Source: Streptomyces sp. NBC_00659
GTDB taxonomy: Bacteria > Actinomycetota > Actinomycetes > Streptomycetales > Streptomycetaceae
NCBI RefSeq assembly: GCF_036226925.1
Contig: NZ_CP109031.1
Coordinates: 7,688,001-7,752,000, forward strand
Length of the DNA: 64,000 nucleotides
Direction of reading: 5' to 3'
Shown piece by piece: positions 1-9,357 of this stretch. The first letter of the stretch is position 1, and every line of letters starts with the position of its first letter. The translations under genes were made by a program, and so were the position numbers. Below the pieces are notes generated by a model. It was not told where the DNA came from. It saw only the letters and a list, made by a program, of their open reading frames with translations, and ran no database searches.

Positions 1-1237
1 GGAGCAGGGGCTCACGGCGGTCCGCGGGAGCGATCGCGGCGAGATCGTCGAGTCCGGCGACGATGCGCCGGGTGACCTGGGGAGAGCCCACCGCACAGCC
101 GCGGATCTCCGTGAACCCCAGATCGACCAGCTCCGTCCAGCCCGGCACGGACTGCACCAGCCGTACGTTCCCGTGCCGGTCCCGGTGGAGCGCCGCGTCG
201 AGGGGCCGGCCGGCGACCGCGGCCAGGAACTGGACGATGCGGTCGATCGCCTGGACGGCCGTGGTCGGGTCGTTCACCGCGGCCGACAGTGCCCGCAGCC
301 CGATGTCGGCCAGCTGACGCATCCCGAACGCGAAGTCCTGATGGAAGGTGCGCTCCACCCCGACCGACACGGTGTGGCTCAGGGGCCGCCGGCCCGCGGG
401 GGCGGGACCTCCGTGCACGGCGAACAGCGGGGTGCCCGGTACGACGAAGTCCCCGATCCGGGGGATCAGCCTCAGGACGACACCTTCCCGCCGGGCCGCC
501 CGCACCAGCCGGGCGATGTTCACGTCCCGAATGACGCCGGCCCGCCCGTGGTGGGCTACCTGGGCGGTCTCGGGCCCGAGCGCGTCCTCTTCGCCGGTCG
601 AGCGGGCGACGGGCATGTGCGCGACGACCTTGAACGCCTCGTGGGTGATGCGGTCGATGACATGGCTGATGCGCATGAGCCGCAGGGTCTGGTTCACGTA
701 CAGCACGAAGAGAAGCAGGCTCAGCCCCAGCATCGCCAGCGTCAGAACCGACTGGATCAGCGGGATCGAGGTCACGTACCGCGCGTCGGCCTGCCCCTCG
801 TACGAGGTCAGCACGAGGAGCGACAGCAGGAACGTGGCCAGGAACACGGCGAAGGTGGCCTTGGTGATCCGGCTCCGTACGAAGATCCGCACCACGCGCG
901 GACTGAACTGCCCGCTCGCCATCTGCACGGCGACCAGCGAGATGCTGAAGACCACACCGATGAACGTCATCATCGCCGAGCTGACCACGGTCACCACGGC
1001 CTTCGCGTCGTCGGCCAGACGCAGCAGGTCGTCGAGGGTGTCGTAGTCGCGCGCGTCGTGCAGCGAGCCGACGATCGCGGTGTCGGCCGCGGTCGCCGCC
1101 GCCCACACCACGAAGACCAGCAGCATGGCCGCGGTGGGCGCGAACCAGAACGTGTCCCGCAGGTGTTCCCGCAACGGCGACAGCGTTCTCGGCCGCCGCC
1201 CTTCCCGCAGACCCCCGGTAGTCATCCAGTCACCCAT
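1..1237 (-). CDS. DUF2254 family membrane protein (3' end outside window)
   Basis: Predicted integral membrane protein of the DUF2254 family, whose function is unknown. The reading frame stays open to the window edge, so at least 412 residues are visible and the C-terminus is missing. Four hydrophobic segments lie at about residues 31-50, 80-105, 127-145 and 160-182. They are followed by a long soluble part. Two family signatures are visible: QFSPRVVRIF between the second and third membrane segments, and GLRALSAAVNDPTTA in the soluble domain. Two in-frame ATG codons, at 1237 and 1225, could serve as start and neither has a strong ribosome site. The gene is divergent from tRNA-Leu. Confidence 0.85.
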   Translation of the reverse strand, partial: MGDWMTTGGLREGRRPRTLSPLREHLRDTFWFAPTAAMLLVFVVWAAATAADTAIVGSLHDARDYDTLDDLLRLADDAKAVVTVVSSAMMTFIGVVFSISLVAVQMASGQFSPRVVRIFVRSRITKATFAVFLATFLLSLLVLTSYEGQADARYVTSIPLIQSVLTLAMLGLSLLLFVLYVNQTLRLMRISHVIDRITHEAFKVVAHMPVARSTGEEDALGPETAQVAHHGRAGVIRDVNIARLVRAARREGVVLRLIPRIGDFVVPGTPLFAVHGGPAPAGRRPLSHTVSVGVERTFHQDFAFGMRQLADIGLRALSAAVNDPTTAVQAIDRIVQFLAAVAGRPLDAALHRDRHGNVRLVQSVPGWTELVDLGFTEIRGCAVGSPQVTRRIVAGLDDLAAIAPADRREPLL

Positions 1238-1378
1238 GGTGCGACTGTAGGCGCACCCTCACCTGGCTCCGTGGACCCGCTCCGGGGCCCGGATATGCAG
1301 GTGAAAGGCGCTCCGAAAGCTTGGTATTGTTATCCATGTCGCCGCGGGGAACACCCCCGCCCAGGCGGCAGACACCTT

Positions 1379-1463
1379 GTCCGGGTGGCGGAATGGCAGA
1401 CGCGCTAGCTTGAGGTGCTAGTGCCCTTTATCGGGCGTGGGGGTTCAAGTCCCCCCTCGGACA
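1379..1463 (+). tRNA. tRNA-Leu (anticodon GAG)
   Basis: An 85-nt tRNA with a 7-bp acceptor stem (GTCCGGG with CTCGGAC, including one G-T pair), anticodon stem CTAGC/GCTAG around the loop TTGAGGT, a long class II variable arm, and T-loop GGTTCAAGTCC. The anticodon is GAG, and the long variable arm fits leucine. CCA is not encoded. A hairpin terminator follows 22 nt downstream. No second copy of its 3' end that would mark an integrated element was noticed. Confidence 0.97.
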
Positions 1464-1485
1464 CTCTTTGTGGCGATACACGAAT

Positions 1486-1524
1486 GAGGACCTCGACCTG
1501 ACGGTCGTGGTCCTCGTTGCGTTT
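1486..1524 (+). terminator. Terminator after tRNA-Leu
   Basis: Inverted repeat with arms GAGGACC (1486-1492) and GGTCCTC (1509-1515), extended inside by TCGACC/GGTCG, then a short T run (GCGTTTT). It probably ends the tRNA transcript. Confidence 0.75.
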
Positions 1525-1588
1525 TCCCGGCTCGAGGACTCCCCGGGGTACCCGGGGTGAGGGCCGTCCGGGTGTCCTCGGCACCGCG

Positions 1589-1618
1589 GGCGGCGGCCGT
1601 GATGTGCCGGCCGCCGCC
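1589..1618 (-). terminator. Hairpin downstream of the L,D-transpeptidase
   Basis: An 11-bp perfect GC stem, GGCGGCGGCCG (1589-1599) and CGGCCGCCGCC (1608-1618), with an 8-nt loop. It lies just beyond the stop of the minus-strand L,D-transpeptidase gene and there is no clear T tract. Confidence 0.6.
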
Positions 1619-1659
1619 TGGCGGAAGGATTCAGGTTCGCGTGCGTGAGTGACGCGGCG

Positions 1660-2880
1660 TCAGTTCGACGCGCTGCCCGAGACCCACTCGCTCCACGGCA
1701 TGTTCCAGTCGCTGAGGCCGTTGTCCGGGGACACTGTGGCCTTGTCCGCGGAGTTCTTGACGATCACGACGTCACCGGTCAACGAGTTGTCGAAGAACCA
1801 CGCGGCGGGCTGCTTGCCGTCGCCGGCGTTCCTGACGTCCTTCAGGCCGACGCAGCCGTGGCTGGTGTTGACCTTGCCGAAGACCGAGTCGCCGCCCCAG
1901 TAGTTGCCGTGGATGAACGTGCCCGAGGCGGTCAGGCGCATGGCGTGCGGTACGGCCTTGATGTCGTACGAGGGCTTGCCGTTCTTCTCCGTGAGGCCGA
2001 CGGTCGCACCGTTCATGTGGATCTGCCGGTACTTCTCGGAGATGACCATCCGGCCGTTGTACGTCGGGTGCTCGGCGCTGCCGGACGAGATCGGGATGGT
2101 CTTGATCGTCTTGCCGTCCCGTACGACGGACATCTGCTTCGTCTTGGCGTCGACGGTGCTGATCTGGCTCCGGCCGATCTTGAACGTGACCGTCTCCTGG
2201 ACGCCGTCGAGGCTCATCTTGACGGTGACGGTGGAGCCGGGCTTCCAGTAGTGCTCGGGGCGGAAGTCCAGTCGGCTGCTGTTGAGCCAGTGACCGACGA
2301 CCTGCTCGCCGCTGCTGGAGCCGACCTGGATCTTCGACTCCACGGCGGCCTTGTCGCCGATCGCCTTGTCGAAGGTGAAGCTCACCGGCATGCCCACACC
2401 GACGGTCGAGCCGTTCTCGGGGGAGAGGTGTCCGAGGAAGTCGTTGGCCGGGGAGACCGTGGAGATCGCGGCGTTCTCGGTGGCGGAGCGGCCCTTCGCG
2501 TCCTCGGCCTCCGCGGCGACCTGATAGCGGGTGGCCTGCTTCAGCGGGCCGTCCGGCTTCCAGGACGTGCCGTCCGCGGACAGAGTGCCCGGAACCTCGG
2601 TGCCGGTCGCGACGGCGGTCATGGTCACCTTGGTGAGGGTGCCGTCGCTGACGGTGACGTTCACGGGGTCGTTGATCCCGACGCCGTGGGCTTGCCCGGG
2701 CGTGATCTTTATTCGGGCGTCGGAGGCGTCCTGGGTGTCCGCCTGATTCGCCTGTGCCTGCGTTTCCGGCTGAGCGCCGGAGTCGTTGGTGGCGGCGTAG
2801 CTGGTACCGCCCAGCGCCGTGAGTGCGAGTGCGCCGGCCGTAGCCATCAGCCCGATGCGTCGCTTGCGTGCGGTGATCAA
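1660..2880 (-). CDS. Secreted L,D-transpeptidase (Ig-like domains plus YkuD domain)
   Basis: Peptidoglycan L,D-transpeptidase, expected to form 3-3 cross-links outside the membrane. The C-terminal YkuD domain carries the FIHGNYWG and SHGCVGLKD motifs. The nucleophile is about Cys343 and the His residues belong to the catalytic set. The N-terminus has RKRR followed by a hydrophobic stretch ending near SYAATND, so it looks like an exported signal peptide without a lipobox. The region between, about residues 60-270, should hold the Ig-like domains common in actinobacterial family members. The TTG at 2880 is chosen as start because GGAGA lies 7 nt upstream and the signal peptide follows directly; the frame is open 40 codons further upstream but that part does not look coding. 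It gives 406 residues. Confidence 0.88.
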   Translation of the reverse strand: MITARKRRIGLMATAGALALTALGGTSYAATNDSGAQPETQAQANQADTQDASDARIKITPGQAHGVGINDPVNVTVSDGTLTKVTMTAVATGTEVPGTLSADGTSWKPDGPLKQATRYQVAAEAEDAKGRSATENAAISTVSPANDFLGHLSPENGSTVGVGMPVSFTFDKAIGDKAAVESKIQVGSSSGEQVVGHWLNSSRLDFRPEHYWKPGSTVTVKMSLDGVQETVTFKIGRSQISTVDAKTKQMSVVRDGKTIKTIPISSGSAEHPTYNGRMVISEKYRQIHMNGATVGLTEKNGKPSYDIKAVPHAMRLTASGTFIHGNYWGGDSVFGKVNTSHGCVGLKDVRNAGDGKQPAAWFFDNSLTGDVVIVKNSADKATVSPDNGLSDWNMPWSEWVSGSASN

Positions 2881-3209
2881 ACCGTTCTCCCATGCCGCTG
2901 GTCGTTGAATCCGGGGCTGACTGTCAGGTGGGCCATCCGCCCCAAAGAAGCATTTTTGCTCATTAGTCCGTTTTGATGGGTGGATTGTGGCGGGTTTCAC
3001 GCGTTGCGCGTGCGTCGCTGAGGTTCCGCTCGACGGCGTGACGGCCGGACGGCGCGTGATCGATCCGCTCTCGCCGATCGGCGCGGGCTCTACGGCGGCA
3101 GGGAGGCGAGGGGTCCGGTGTGACCGGCGCCCGGCCCCGGTCCGGCGTGACCGGCGCCCGGCCCGCCGTCAGGCCGCCGGTCTCGTCCTCGGGCCGCCCG
3201 GCCGTGGCC
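2881..3209. other. Intergenic region with a short tandem repeat
   Basis: A 329-nt gap between two minus-strand genes. It should hold the L,D-transpeptidase promoter, in its AT-richer part around 2945-2985. An 18-bp direct repeat, GTGACCGGCGCCCGGCCC, occurs at 3120-3137 and 3147-3164. No RNA structure or further gene was recognised. Confidence 0.5.
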
Positions 3210-3827
3210 TCACCTGTCGGAGATCTCGGAGAGCCATGCCGTGTCCTCCGGGCCAGGCGCTTCGAGGTCGGGTGCGGGCAGCCGGCGGACCTCGCCCGTG
3301 CGCAGGGCGATCGTGGCCCGTGGCTGCATCGGCCCGTGCCCCCTGCGCGAGAGCAGGACGAGTTCCCAGACTGTCGCCGCCATGGCGTCGAGCCGGGTGG
3401 CGCAGTCGGCGCCGACTCGCCGCGGATCCCGGGTCCGGCCCAGGGACAGATGCGGAGTGAAGTTCTTGGCGGGCCCGTGGCAGAGCGGGAATCGCTGCCG
3501 CAGTGCGTGGTACAGGTCCGCCCACGGTGCCTTGCCCGCCGCTGCCGGATCGAGCCACACGGTGGAGTACGCCCTGTGCCGGAAGGTCCGTACCCCGTCC
3601 AGCCGGGCGGTGAAGACCGGCGCCTCGGCCGTCGCCGCGGCGAGCAGCGAGACGGCCCGGTCGAAGTCGGACTCGGGCACGAAGGGGAAAAGCACATTGA
3701 CGTGCGGCGGCCAGCGGTGGATCTGCGGATCGTATTCCCGGCGGATGTCCTGGATCGGCCGCCACAGCTCCGCCGGCGGGATCCAGGCCACCGCCGAGTG
3801 ACGCATTTCGTCGCTGGTTCGCATCAC
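3210..3827 (-). CDS. 2'-5' RNA ligase / cyclic phosphodiesterase superfamily protein
   Basis: Small cytoplasmic protein of the 2H phosphoesterase superfamily. Its two H-x-[S/T/N]-x motifs are visible as HVNVLFPF near residue 40 and HLSLGR near residue 120. Family members hydrolyse cyclic phosphates on RNA ends or nucleotides, or ligate 2'-5' RNA in vitro; the substrate here is unknown. The GTG at 3827 has GGAG 7 nt upstream, and the adjacent ATG at 3824 is nearly as good; the open frame further upstream is GC-rich non-coding sequence. The product is about 205 residues. It is divergent from the SpoIIE phosphatase gene across 223 nt. Confidence 0.8.
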   Translation of the reverse strand: MMRTSDEMRHSAVAWIPPAELWRPIQDIRREYDPQIHRWPPHVNVLFPFVPESDFDRAVSLLAAATAEAPVFTARLDGVRTFRHRAYSTVWLDPAAAGKAPWADLYHALRQRFPLCHGPAKNFTPHLSLGRTRDPRRVGADCATRLDAMAATVWELVLLSRRGHGPMQPRATIALRTGEVRRLPAPDLEAPGPEDTAWLSEISDR

Positions 3828-4050
3828 GCGTCCACTCCCGCCGTCACACTTCCTCCTCCAGGGTGCCGCGCATCCGGTCCGCCCGTCCTCGGCGCCACCG
3901 GCCGACCTCCCCGGGGGTGAGCCGGCCCGGCTCACCCCCGGACCTCCGCCGTCGAACGGCGGGCCGGACCCGGTCGGCCGCTTCGCCCGGGAACCCGGGA
4001 TCGGCCTGTCCTGAGCCGCGCCCTCCGGGCAGGTCACTGATACTGAGAAA

Positions 4051-6831
4051 ATGGGCAAACTTGGGCGAAACGTCCCAGCGAGCCGACGGGGCGACCGTGT
4101 TCCGCCGAAGGCCGGGGCGCCGGAAGCCGGCTCGGAAGCCCGTCGCCATTCGGGCGGCCGACGTCTGCTGCCGTTTCGGAAGCCGCGCAGCGTCGCCGGT
4201 CAGGTCTTCCTGCTGCAACTGGTGGTCGTCCTGCTGCTCATCGCCACGGCCGTGGTGGTGCTCGTCATCCAGGACCGCAACCGCGCGATCCAGGAAGCCG
4301 GCGACCGGTCACTGGTGGCGGCCGAGTCGTTCGCGAACGCCCCGGGCACCGCGGACGCGATGAAGAGCGACGACCCGACGGCGGAACTCCAGCCTCATGC
4401 CGAGGTGGTGCGCAAGAAGACCGGCGTCGACTACGTCGTGTGCCTGAGCCCCTACGGCTTCCGGTGGACCCACCCGGACCCGGACCAGATCGGGAAGCAC
4501 GTCTCCACCTCCTACGGCCAGGCGCTCGGAGGCGAGCCCCACCAGACCACGTTCGACAGCAGTCTGGGCAAGGCGGTCGACTCGACGGTGGCTGTCTTCG
4601 ACGAGAAGGGGAACGCGGTCGGCCTCGTCACCGTGGGGGTCACGGTGGACAAGGTGACCAGTGTGGTGCAGCGCCAACTGCCGGTGATCTTCGTCTCCGG
4701 GGGTGTCGCGCTGCTGCTGGCCGCGGGTGGGTCGGCACTGGTCAGCGGGCGTCTGCGGCGCCAGACCCGGGGCCTGGGACCGGTGGAGATGACCCGCATG
4801 TACGAGCACCACGACGCGGTGCTGCACGCGGTCCGTGAAGGCGTGATCATTCTGGACGGTGACGGAAGGCTGCTGCTGGTCAACGACGAGGCGCGCCGGC
4901 TGCTCGCCCTGCCGCCGGAGGCCGAGGGCAAGCCGGTCACCGGACTCGGGCTGAGCCCGGCCCTGGCCGCACTGCTGGGATCGGGCCGGGCGGCCACGGA
5001 CAAGGTCTTCCTGGCCGGGGACACCCTGCTCGCGGTCAACGTGCGGCTGGTGGGCGCGAAGGGGGGCAGTGTGGCCACCCTGCGGGACACCACGGAGCTG
5101 CGCGCCCTCGCGGGCCGGGCGGACGTGGCGGGCGGACGCCTGCAACTGCTCTACGAGGCCAGCACGCGGATCGGTACCACCCTCGACATCAAGCGCACCA
5201 CCGAGGAGCTGACCGAGGTGGCGGTCCCGCGCTTCGCCGACTTCGCCACCGTCGAGCTGTTGGAGCCCGTTCTGCAAGGTGGTGAGCCGACGGGTGCGGA
5301 CATGGGAATACGCCGCATCGCGTTCGCGGGCATCCGGGAGGACGCGCCCCTTCACTCTGTCGGGACGTTGATGCGCTATGTGCCCGGCAACCCCGTGGCC
5401 ATCGGCATGACCACCGGCCGGCCGGTCCTGGTGGAGCACCTCGCCCTGGCCGACGGATGGCGGGCCCAGGACCCGGAGCGGGCCCAGAAGGTCATCGAAT
5501 TCGGTATCCACTCCATGATCTCGGTACCGCTCCGGGCCCGGGGCCAGTTGCTCGGGGTCGTGGAGTTCTGGCGTTCGGAGCAGGAGCCCTTCGAGGCGGA
5601 CGACCTGTCCCCCGCCGAGGAACTCGCCGCCCGGGCGGCCGTGTGCATCGACAACGCGCGCCGCTACACCCGCGAGCACACCACGGCCGTCACCCTCCAG
5701 CGCAGCCTGCTGCCCGGCATACTCCCCGAGCTGTCCGCCCTGGAGGTCGGGCACCGTTACCTGCCCGCCCAGGCGGGGGTGGGCGGCGACTGGTACGACG
5801 TCATCCCGCTGCCGGGCGCCCGGGTGGCCCTGGTGGTCGGCGACGTCGTCGGACATGGTCTGCACGCCGCGGCGACGATGGGCCGCCTGAGGACCGCGGT
5901 GCACAACTTCGCCGCCCTGGACCTGCCGCCGGACGAGCTTCTCGCGCACCTGGACGACCTGATCACCCGGATCGACCAGGACGCGGCGGCAGAGGGCAAC
6001 ACCGAGGCCGTCACCGGTGCCACCTGCCTGTACGCGGTCTACGATCCGGTGACCGGGCGGTGTGTTCTCGCCCGCGCCGGTCACCCCGGTCCGGCGCTGG
6101 TCTCGCCCGACGGCTCCGTGACCTTCCCCGACATCCCCGTCGCCCCGCCACTCGGCGTGGGAGGCGGCCTGCCGGTCGAGACGGCCGTACTCCGGCTGGC
6201 CGCCGACAGCCAGCTCGTCCTTTACACCGACGGCCTGGTCGAGGCCCGCGGCCGCGACATCGACGTCGGGCTCGGCATGCTGAGGGAGGCGCTCGCGCAG
6301 ACGGACGGCGACAGCCCGGACGAAACCTGCCGGGCGGTGCTCGACGCGATGCTGCGTACCAGGGCGAGCGACGATGTCGCCCTGCTCGTCGCGCGCACAC
6401 GGCTGCTCGACCCGGAGCAGATCGCGGAGTGGGAGGTGCCCGACGACCCCGCGGCCGTCCCCCGGATCCGCGCCGAGGCCACCCGCAGGCTGGAATCCTG
6501 GGGGCTCGGCGAGGCCGTCTTCACGACCGAGCTGATCCTCAGCGAACTGGTGACGAACGCCATCCGGTACGGAGGGAGCCCCATCAGTCTGCGGCTGCTG
6601 CGCGACCGCGACAGCCTGATCTGTGAGGTCGCCGACGGCACCAGTACCTCCCCGCACCTGCGCCGCGCGGCCTTCACCGACGAGGGGGGCCGTGGTCTGT
6701 TCCTCGTCGCGCAGATGTCCCGCCGCTGGGGGACCCGGTACACCGACCGAGGCAAGATCATCTGGGCAGAGCAGGCGCTCGACGCCGGAGGTGTAGGGGA
6801 CCTGAGCGGTCTCCTGATGGCGGACCTGTGA
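4051..6831 (+). CDS. Membrane sensor SpoIIE-type PP2C phosphatase with PAS, GAF and HATPase domains
   Basis: A 926-residue signalling protein of the Streptomyces anti-anti-sigma network. In order it has a membrane segment (51-74), an extracytoplasmic single-Cache-like sensor (about 75-205), a second membrane segment (208-232), PAS (about 250-350), GAF (about 365-545), a SpoIIE phosphatase domain (about 548-785) and a C-terminal HATPase/RsbW-like kinase domain (790-920). Metal-binding signatures are visible: [27 protein letters not shown] and ASDDVALL. The kinase N-box is [12 protein letters not shown]. It could therefore dephosphorylate an anti-sigma antagonist and also bind or phosphorylate one. 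No partner sigma factor or STAS protein is adjacent. The ATG at 4051 is used; the ribosome site is weak, so a start further inside the first 40 codons is possible. Confidence 0.9.
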   Translation: MGKLGRNVPASRRGDRVPPKAGAPEAGSEARRHSGGRRLLPFRKPRSVAGQVFLLQLVVVLLLIATAVVVLVIQDRNRAIQEAGDRSLVAAESFANAPGTADAMKSDDPTAELQPHAEVVRKKTGVDYVVCLSPYGFRWTHPDPDQIGKHVSTSYGQALGGEPHQTTFDSSLGKAVDSTVAVFDEKGNAVGLVTVGVTVDKVTSVVQRQLPVIFVSGGVALLLAAGGSALVSGRLRRQTRGLGPVEMTRMYEHHDAVLHAVREGVIILDGDGRLLLVNDEARRLLALPPEAEGKPVTGLGLSPALAALLGSGRAATDKVFLAGDTLLAVNVRLVGAKGGSVATLRDTTELRALAGRADVAGGRLQLLYEASTRIGTTLDIKRTTEELTEVAVPRFADFATVELLEPVLQGGEPTGADMGIRRIAFAGIREDAPLHSVGTLMRYVPGNPVAIGMTTGRPVLVEHLALADGWRAQDPERAQKVIEFGIHSMISVPLRARGQLLGVVEFWRSEQEPFEADDLSPAEELAARAAVCIDNARRYTREHTTAVTLQRSLLPGILPELSALEVGHRYLPAQAGVGGDWYDVIPLPGARVALVVGDVVGHGLHAAATMGRLRTAVHNFAALDLPPDELLAHLDDLITRIDQDAAAEGNTEAVTGATCLYAVYDPVTGRCVLARAGHPGPALVSPDGSVTFPDIPVAPPLGVGGGLPVETAVLRLAADSQLVLYTDGLVEARGRDIDVGLGMLREALAQTDGDSPDETCRAVLDAMLRTRASDDVALLVARTRLLDPEQIAEWEVPDDPAAVPRIRAEATRRLESWGLGEAVFTTELILSELVTNAIRYGGSPISLRLLRDRDSLICEVADGTSTSPHLRRAAFTDEGGRGLFLVAQMSRRWGTRYTDRGKIIWAEQALDAGGVGDLSGLLMADL

Positions 6832-6891
6832 GGCGGGACGGAGGGACGGGAACCGGACCGCCGCCCCGGGACATGCGCACGCCCGGAGCGT

Positions 6892-7770
6892 TCAGGAGCC
6901 GTCGTTGACCGTGAAGTACGGGATCTTGGCCGGGTCCTGTCCGAAAGCGGCCCCGAGATAGACGGCCGACAGTTTGGTGAGCGTCCCGTCGTCGATCAGC
7001 TGCTTGATGATCCGGTCCAGCTCGTCCTTGTTGGCCGACCCCTTCGGATACAGGGCGCCGTAACCCTGGTCGGTCCTGTACTGGCCCACGAGGCGCACCT
7101 TGCCCTCCCGTTTCTGGGGATACGCCAGCAGGATCGTCGTGTCGTGGACGACCGCGTCGATCCGTCCCTCCTCCAGCGCCGTGACCATGTCCGGGTCGTT
7201 GGGGAAGGAGGTGACGGGCTTGGTCGGCTTGAGGCGCTTCTTGACGAACTCCTCGCCCGTGGTGCCTTCGGCCACTCCGATGCGGACGTCGCGGACGTTG
7301 TCCTCGTTGATCTTCTCGCCGTCCCTGATCAGCACTCCCAGGGTCGAGGAGAGGTAGGGCGGGGAGAACTCGGCGACCTTGCTCCGTTCCGGGGTGATCG
7401 TGATCTGCGCCAGGGCCAGGTCGAAGTCCTTGGTCTTTCCGGACACGACCTCCGGGAAGGGAGCGTTCTTCACCTTCACCCGGTCGAGTCCGGACCGGTA
7501 CGCGATGTTGGCGGCCATGCAGTACTCGTAGCCGCTCTTGATGGAGTCCGGCGTGTCGCCGTTCCACCAGCCGGGTGCGGGCAGGGTCGTTTTGACCGTG
7601 AGGGCGCCCGCCGTCATGGGTGACAGGTGAAACTCCCCGTAACGTCCCGAGATCTCGCAGTCGCCGTAGTGGGTCTTCGGTGACTCCGACCCGCCCTGGT
7701 CACAAGCCGATGTCGCGACGATGAGCGCCACGCTGACAGCCAGAGAGACGGTCGCTGCCGCGGCGCGCAT
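6892..7770 (-). CDS. Amino-acid-type ABC transporter solute-binding lipoprotein
   Basis: Extracellular binding protein of the SBP_bac_3 (glutamate/polar amino acid) family. A lipoprotein signal ends at Cys23 (VATSAC). The body shows family features such as FDLALAQITITPERSKVAEFSPPYL near residues 110-140 (the two-lobe hinge region) and GVAEGTTGEEFVKKRL. Two ATGs lie in tandem. The one at 7770 has GGAGG 7 nt upstream and is preferred over 7773, which is only 4 nt away. No permease or ATPase gene is next to it, so it is an orphan binding protein that may use a distant transporter or act as a sensor. It is convergent with the SpoIIE gene and divergent from the lipase. Confidence 0.85.
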   Translation of the reverse strand: MRAAAATVSLAVSVALIVATSACDQGGSESPKTHYGDCEISGRYGEFHLSPMTAGALTVKTTLPAPGWWNGDTPDSIKSGYEYCMAANIAYRSGLDRVKVKNAPFPEVVSGKTKDFDLALAQITITPERSKVAEFSPPYLSSTLGVLIRDGEKINEDNVRDVRIGVAEGTTGEEFVKKRLKPTKPVTSFPNDPDMVTALEEGRIDAVVHDTTILLAYPQKREGKVRLVGQYRTDQGYGALYPKGSANKDELDRIIKQLIDDGTLTKLSAVYLGAAFGQDPAKIPYFTVNDGS

Positions 7771-8104
7771 CATTGCACCTCCGGTAGGGGCATACTCCTT
7801 GATTCACCATAAATCACCCCGAACCATACGACTGCCGGAGCCACGTGGGAGGACTCCGGGGCGCGGGTCGGGTTCCCCTCTTCCGGCGGTGTCGTCGCGG
7901 CCGGCCGCAGGAGCGAGCCGTCGCCCTGCCGGGCCGGCCGCTTCCCGGTTGTGCCGCCCCGGTGTGATCGGCCGGGCCGCTTCCCGTGCCTCTCTGCCGT
8001 GAAACGTGACGTTAACCCTGGAAACAGTTTTGACATGAACACTTCCTTCGGGTGGTTGCCTGTTGTACCAAATGAGGGCCAGCTTTCCCGCTCTGGGAGG
8101 TCTC
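7771..8104. promoter_or_regulatory. Divergent promoter region, binding protein / lipase
   Basis: A 334-nt region between divergent starts. An 11-bp palindrome AACGTGACGTT lies at 8003-8013 and a TTGACA at 8030-8035 could be a -35 element, but no matching -10 is seen at 17-18 nt. Nothing else was recognised. Confidence 0.35.
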
Positions 8105-8899
8105 GTGAGACGCGTCAAACTGCTGTCTGCCCTTGCCACGTTCGGCCTCGCGATGATGTTCAGCCTGGCGCTGACCGGTCCGGCACATGCTGCCGGGCCG
8201 GCCTATGTCGCGCTGGGTGACTCGTACTCGGCAGGCAACGGCGCAGGAAACTACGACAGTTCGAGTGGAGACTGCCACCGCAGTCTCAGCGCCTACCCCT
8301 ATCTGTGGAAAAACGCCCACGCACCGTCCTCGTTCGCCGACACATCCTGCTCCGGCGCGGTCACCACGGACGTGACGAACAGCCAGCTCGGCCCGCTGAG
8401 CTCCGCCACCGGGCTCGTCTCCCTCACCATCGGTGGGAACGACGCCGGCTTCTCGGACGTCATGACCACCTGCGTGACCGGCTCCGACGCCACCTGCGTC
8501 AACCGGGTGAGTCAGGCCGAGACGTACGCCCGGAACACGCTCCCCGCCCGCCTCGACGCCACCTACGACGCCATCCGTGCCAAGGCACCGAACGCCAAGG
8601 TGGTCGTTCTCGGCTACCCGCGCATGTATACGCTCGACGTCTTCTGCGTCGGCCTCAGCAGCACCAAGCACAGCAAGATCGACGAGGCCGCGGACGTCCT
8701 CGACAGTGTCATCGCCGCCCGTGCCGCCGCCCACGGCTTCGTCTTCGGTGACGTCCGCACCACCTTCGGCGGCCATGAACTGTGCTCCAGCGACGACTGG
8801 CTGCACTCCCTGGTGATCTCCCCGGGCTGGGAGTCGTACCACCCCACCGCCACCGGCCACGCCAACGGCTACTACCCCGTCCTCAACGCCAACAGCTGA
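8105..8899 (+). CDS. Secreted SGNH/GDSL-family lipase or esterase
   Basis: Exported hydrolase of about 264 residues, related to the Streptomyces rimosus-type GDSL lipases. A signal peptide runs to about residue 30 (cleavage near AHA-AGP). Block I is ALGDSYSAGNGAG with the nucleophile Ser40, the oxyanion block is TIGGNDAGF, and the catalytic His lies in the C-terminal ESYHPTATGH. Six Cys in the mature part suggest three disulfides, as in family enzymes. The GTG at 8105 is chosen because GGGAGG ends 4 nt upstream and the signal peptide begins there; an in-frame ATG at 8063 lacks support. A strong terminator follows immediately, so the gene appears monocistronic. Confidence 0.9.
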   Translation: MRRVKLLSALATFGLAMMFSLALTGPAHAAGPAYVALGDSYSAGNGAGNYDSSSGDCHRSLSAYPYLWKNAHAPSSFADTSCSGAVTTDVTNSQLGPLSSATGLVSLTIGGNDAGFSDVMTTCVTGSDATCVNRVSQAETYARNTLPARLDATYDAIRAKAPNAKVVVLGYPRMYTLDVFCVGLSSTKHSKIDEAADVLDSVIAARAAAHGFVFGDVRTTFGGHELCSSDDWLHSLVISPGWESYHPTATGHANGYYPVLNANS

Positions 8900-8909
8900 C
8901 CTCCCCCGC

Positions 8910-8957
8910 GGACGCGCCGCCCTGCCCTGACCCCAGGGCAGGGCGGCGCGTCCGTTT
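8910..8957 (+). terminator. Strong terminator after the lipase gene
   Basis: Perfect 19-bp stem, GGACGCGCCGCCCTGCCCT (8910-8928) with its complement at 8935-8953, a 6-nt loop and then GTTT. It starts 11 nt after the lipase stop. Confidence 0.9.
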
Positions 8958-9357
8958 CACCGGTGAGCGGTAGTGCGACTCGGCACGGTGGGATCCGATC
9001 CTGGGCGAGTAGGCGTTGTCCCGCGTAACAGGAAACTCTATTTGCGTGATAAGAGCAGCCTGTCAAATACATAAGCAAATTCCGTGAATTCGCGCCGTTC
9101 TGTGTGTGGCTCAAGAATCTCCCGTCAATCTGATGGCGCGTTGAGATTTCGGTGAGATCGTCGATATTGTTGTCAACAATCGCGCAGGGGTGAACGAATG
9201 CCTCTTGCGCGTCCCGCTCCTGCCCCCAGCCGCCGCCAAGCGGCCTACAGGTGTGGGCAGTTGTCCGGTACTTCGTGCAGATGCAGTGATCTCGAAGTCG
9301 GCCGATGGGCGCTGCCCGTGCGGCCGGGACGTCATTCCAGGTTCAAAGGAGTGGTTC
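8958..9357. promoter_or_regulatory. AT-richer regulatory region upstream of the DUF3500-HupE operon
   Basis: A 400-nt gap unusually rich in A/T for this genome, especially 9040-9180. It contains a 15-bp perfect inverted repeat at 9166-9180, listed separately. A frame open from 9190 is probably untranslated leader, because the better ribosome site is at 9346-9351. No riboswitch fold was recognised. Confidence 0.5.
9166..9180. promoter_or_regulatory. Palindromic operator candidate
   Basis: ATTGTTG-T-CAACAAT, a perfect 7+1+7 inverted repeat about 180 nt upstream of the DUF3500 start. It looks like a homodimeric repressor site. The regulator is unknown, and no regulator gene lies adjacent. Confidence 0.5.

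Noticed and set aside
1379..1463. tRNA-Leu as an integration site for a mobile element
   Set aside because: No integrase, excisionase or repeated tRNA 3' end was seen nearby; the neighbours are ordinary chromosomal genes.
3120..3164. CRISPR-like repeat
   Set aside because: Only two copies, a 9-bp spacer and no cas genes.
4309..6657. A 782-codon open frame on the minus strand opposite the SpoIIE phosphatase gene
   Set aside because: Its composition is the mirror image of a GC-rich coding gene, with no recognisable domain. Similar long antisense frames accompany most genes here.
8030..8035. TTGACA as a sigma-70-type promoter for the lipase gene
   Set aside because: No convincing -10 hexamer lies 16-19 nt downstream.
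8958..9357. Cobalamin or nickel riboswitch before the DUF3500-HupE operon
   Set aside because: No conserved riboswitch core could be traced. The only clear structure is a short palindrome that fits a protein operator better.
9190..9357. Upstream start for the DUF3500 protein at 9190
   Set aside because: The GTG at 9358 has a strong ribosome site and is followed by a plausible signal or anchor segment.
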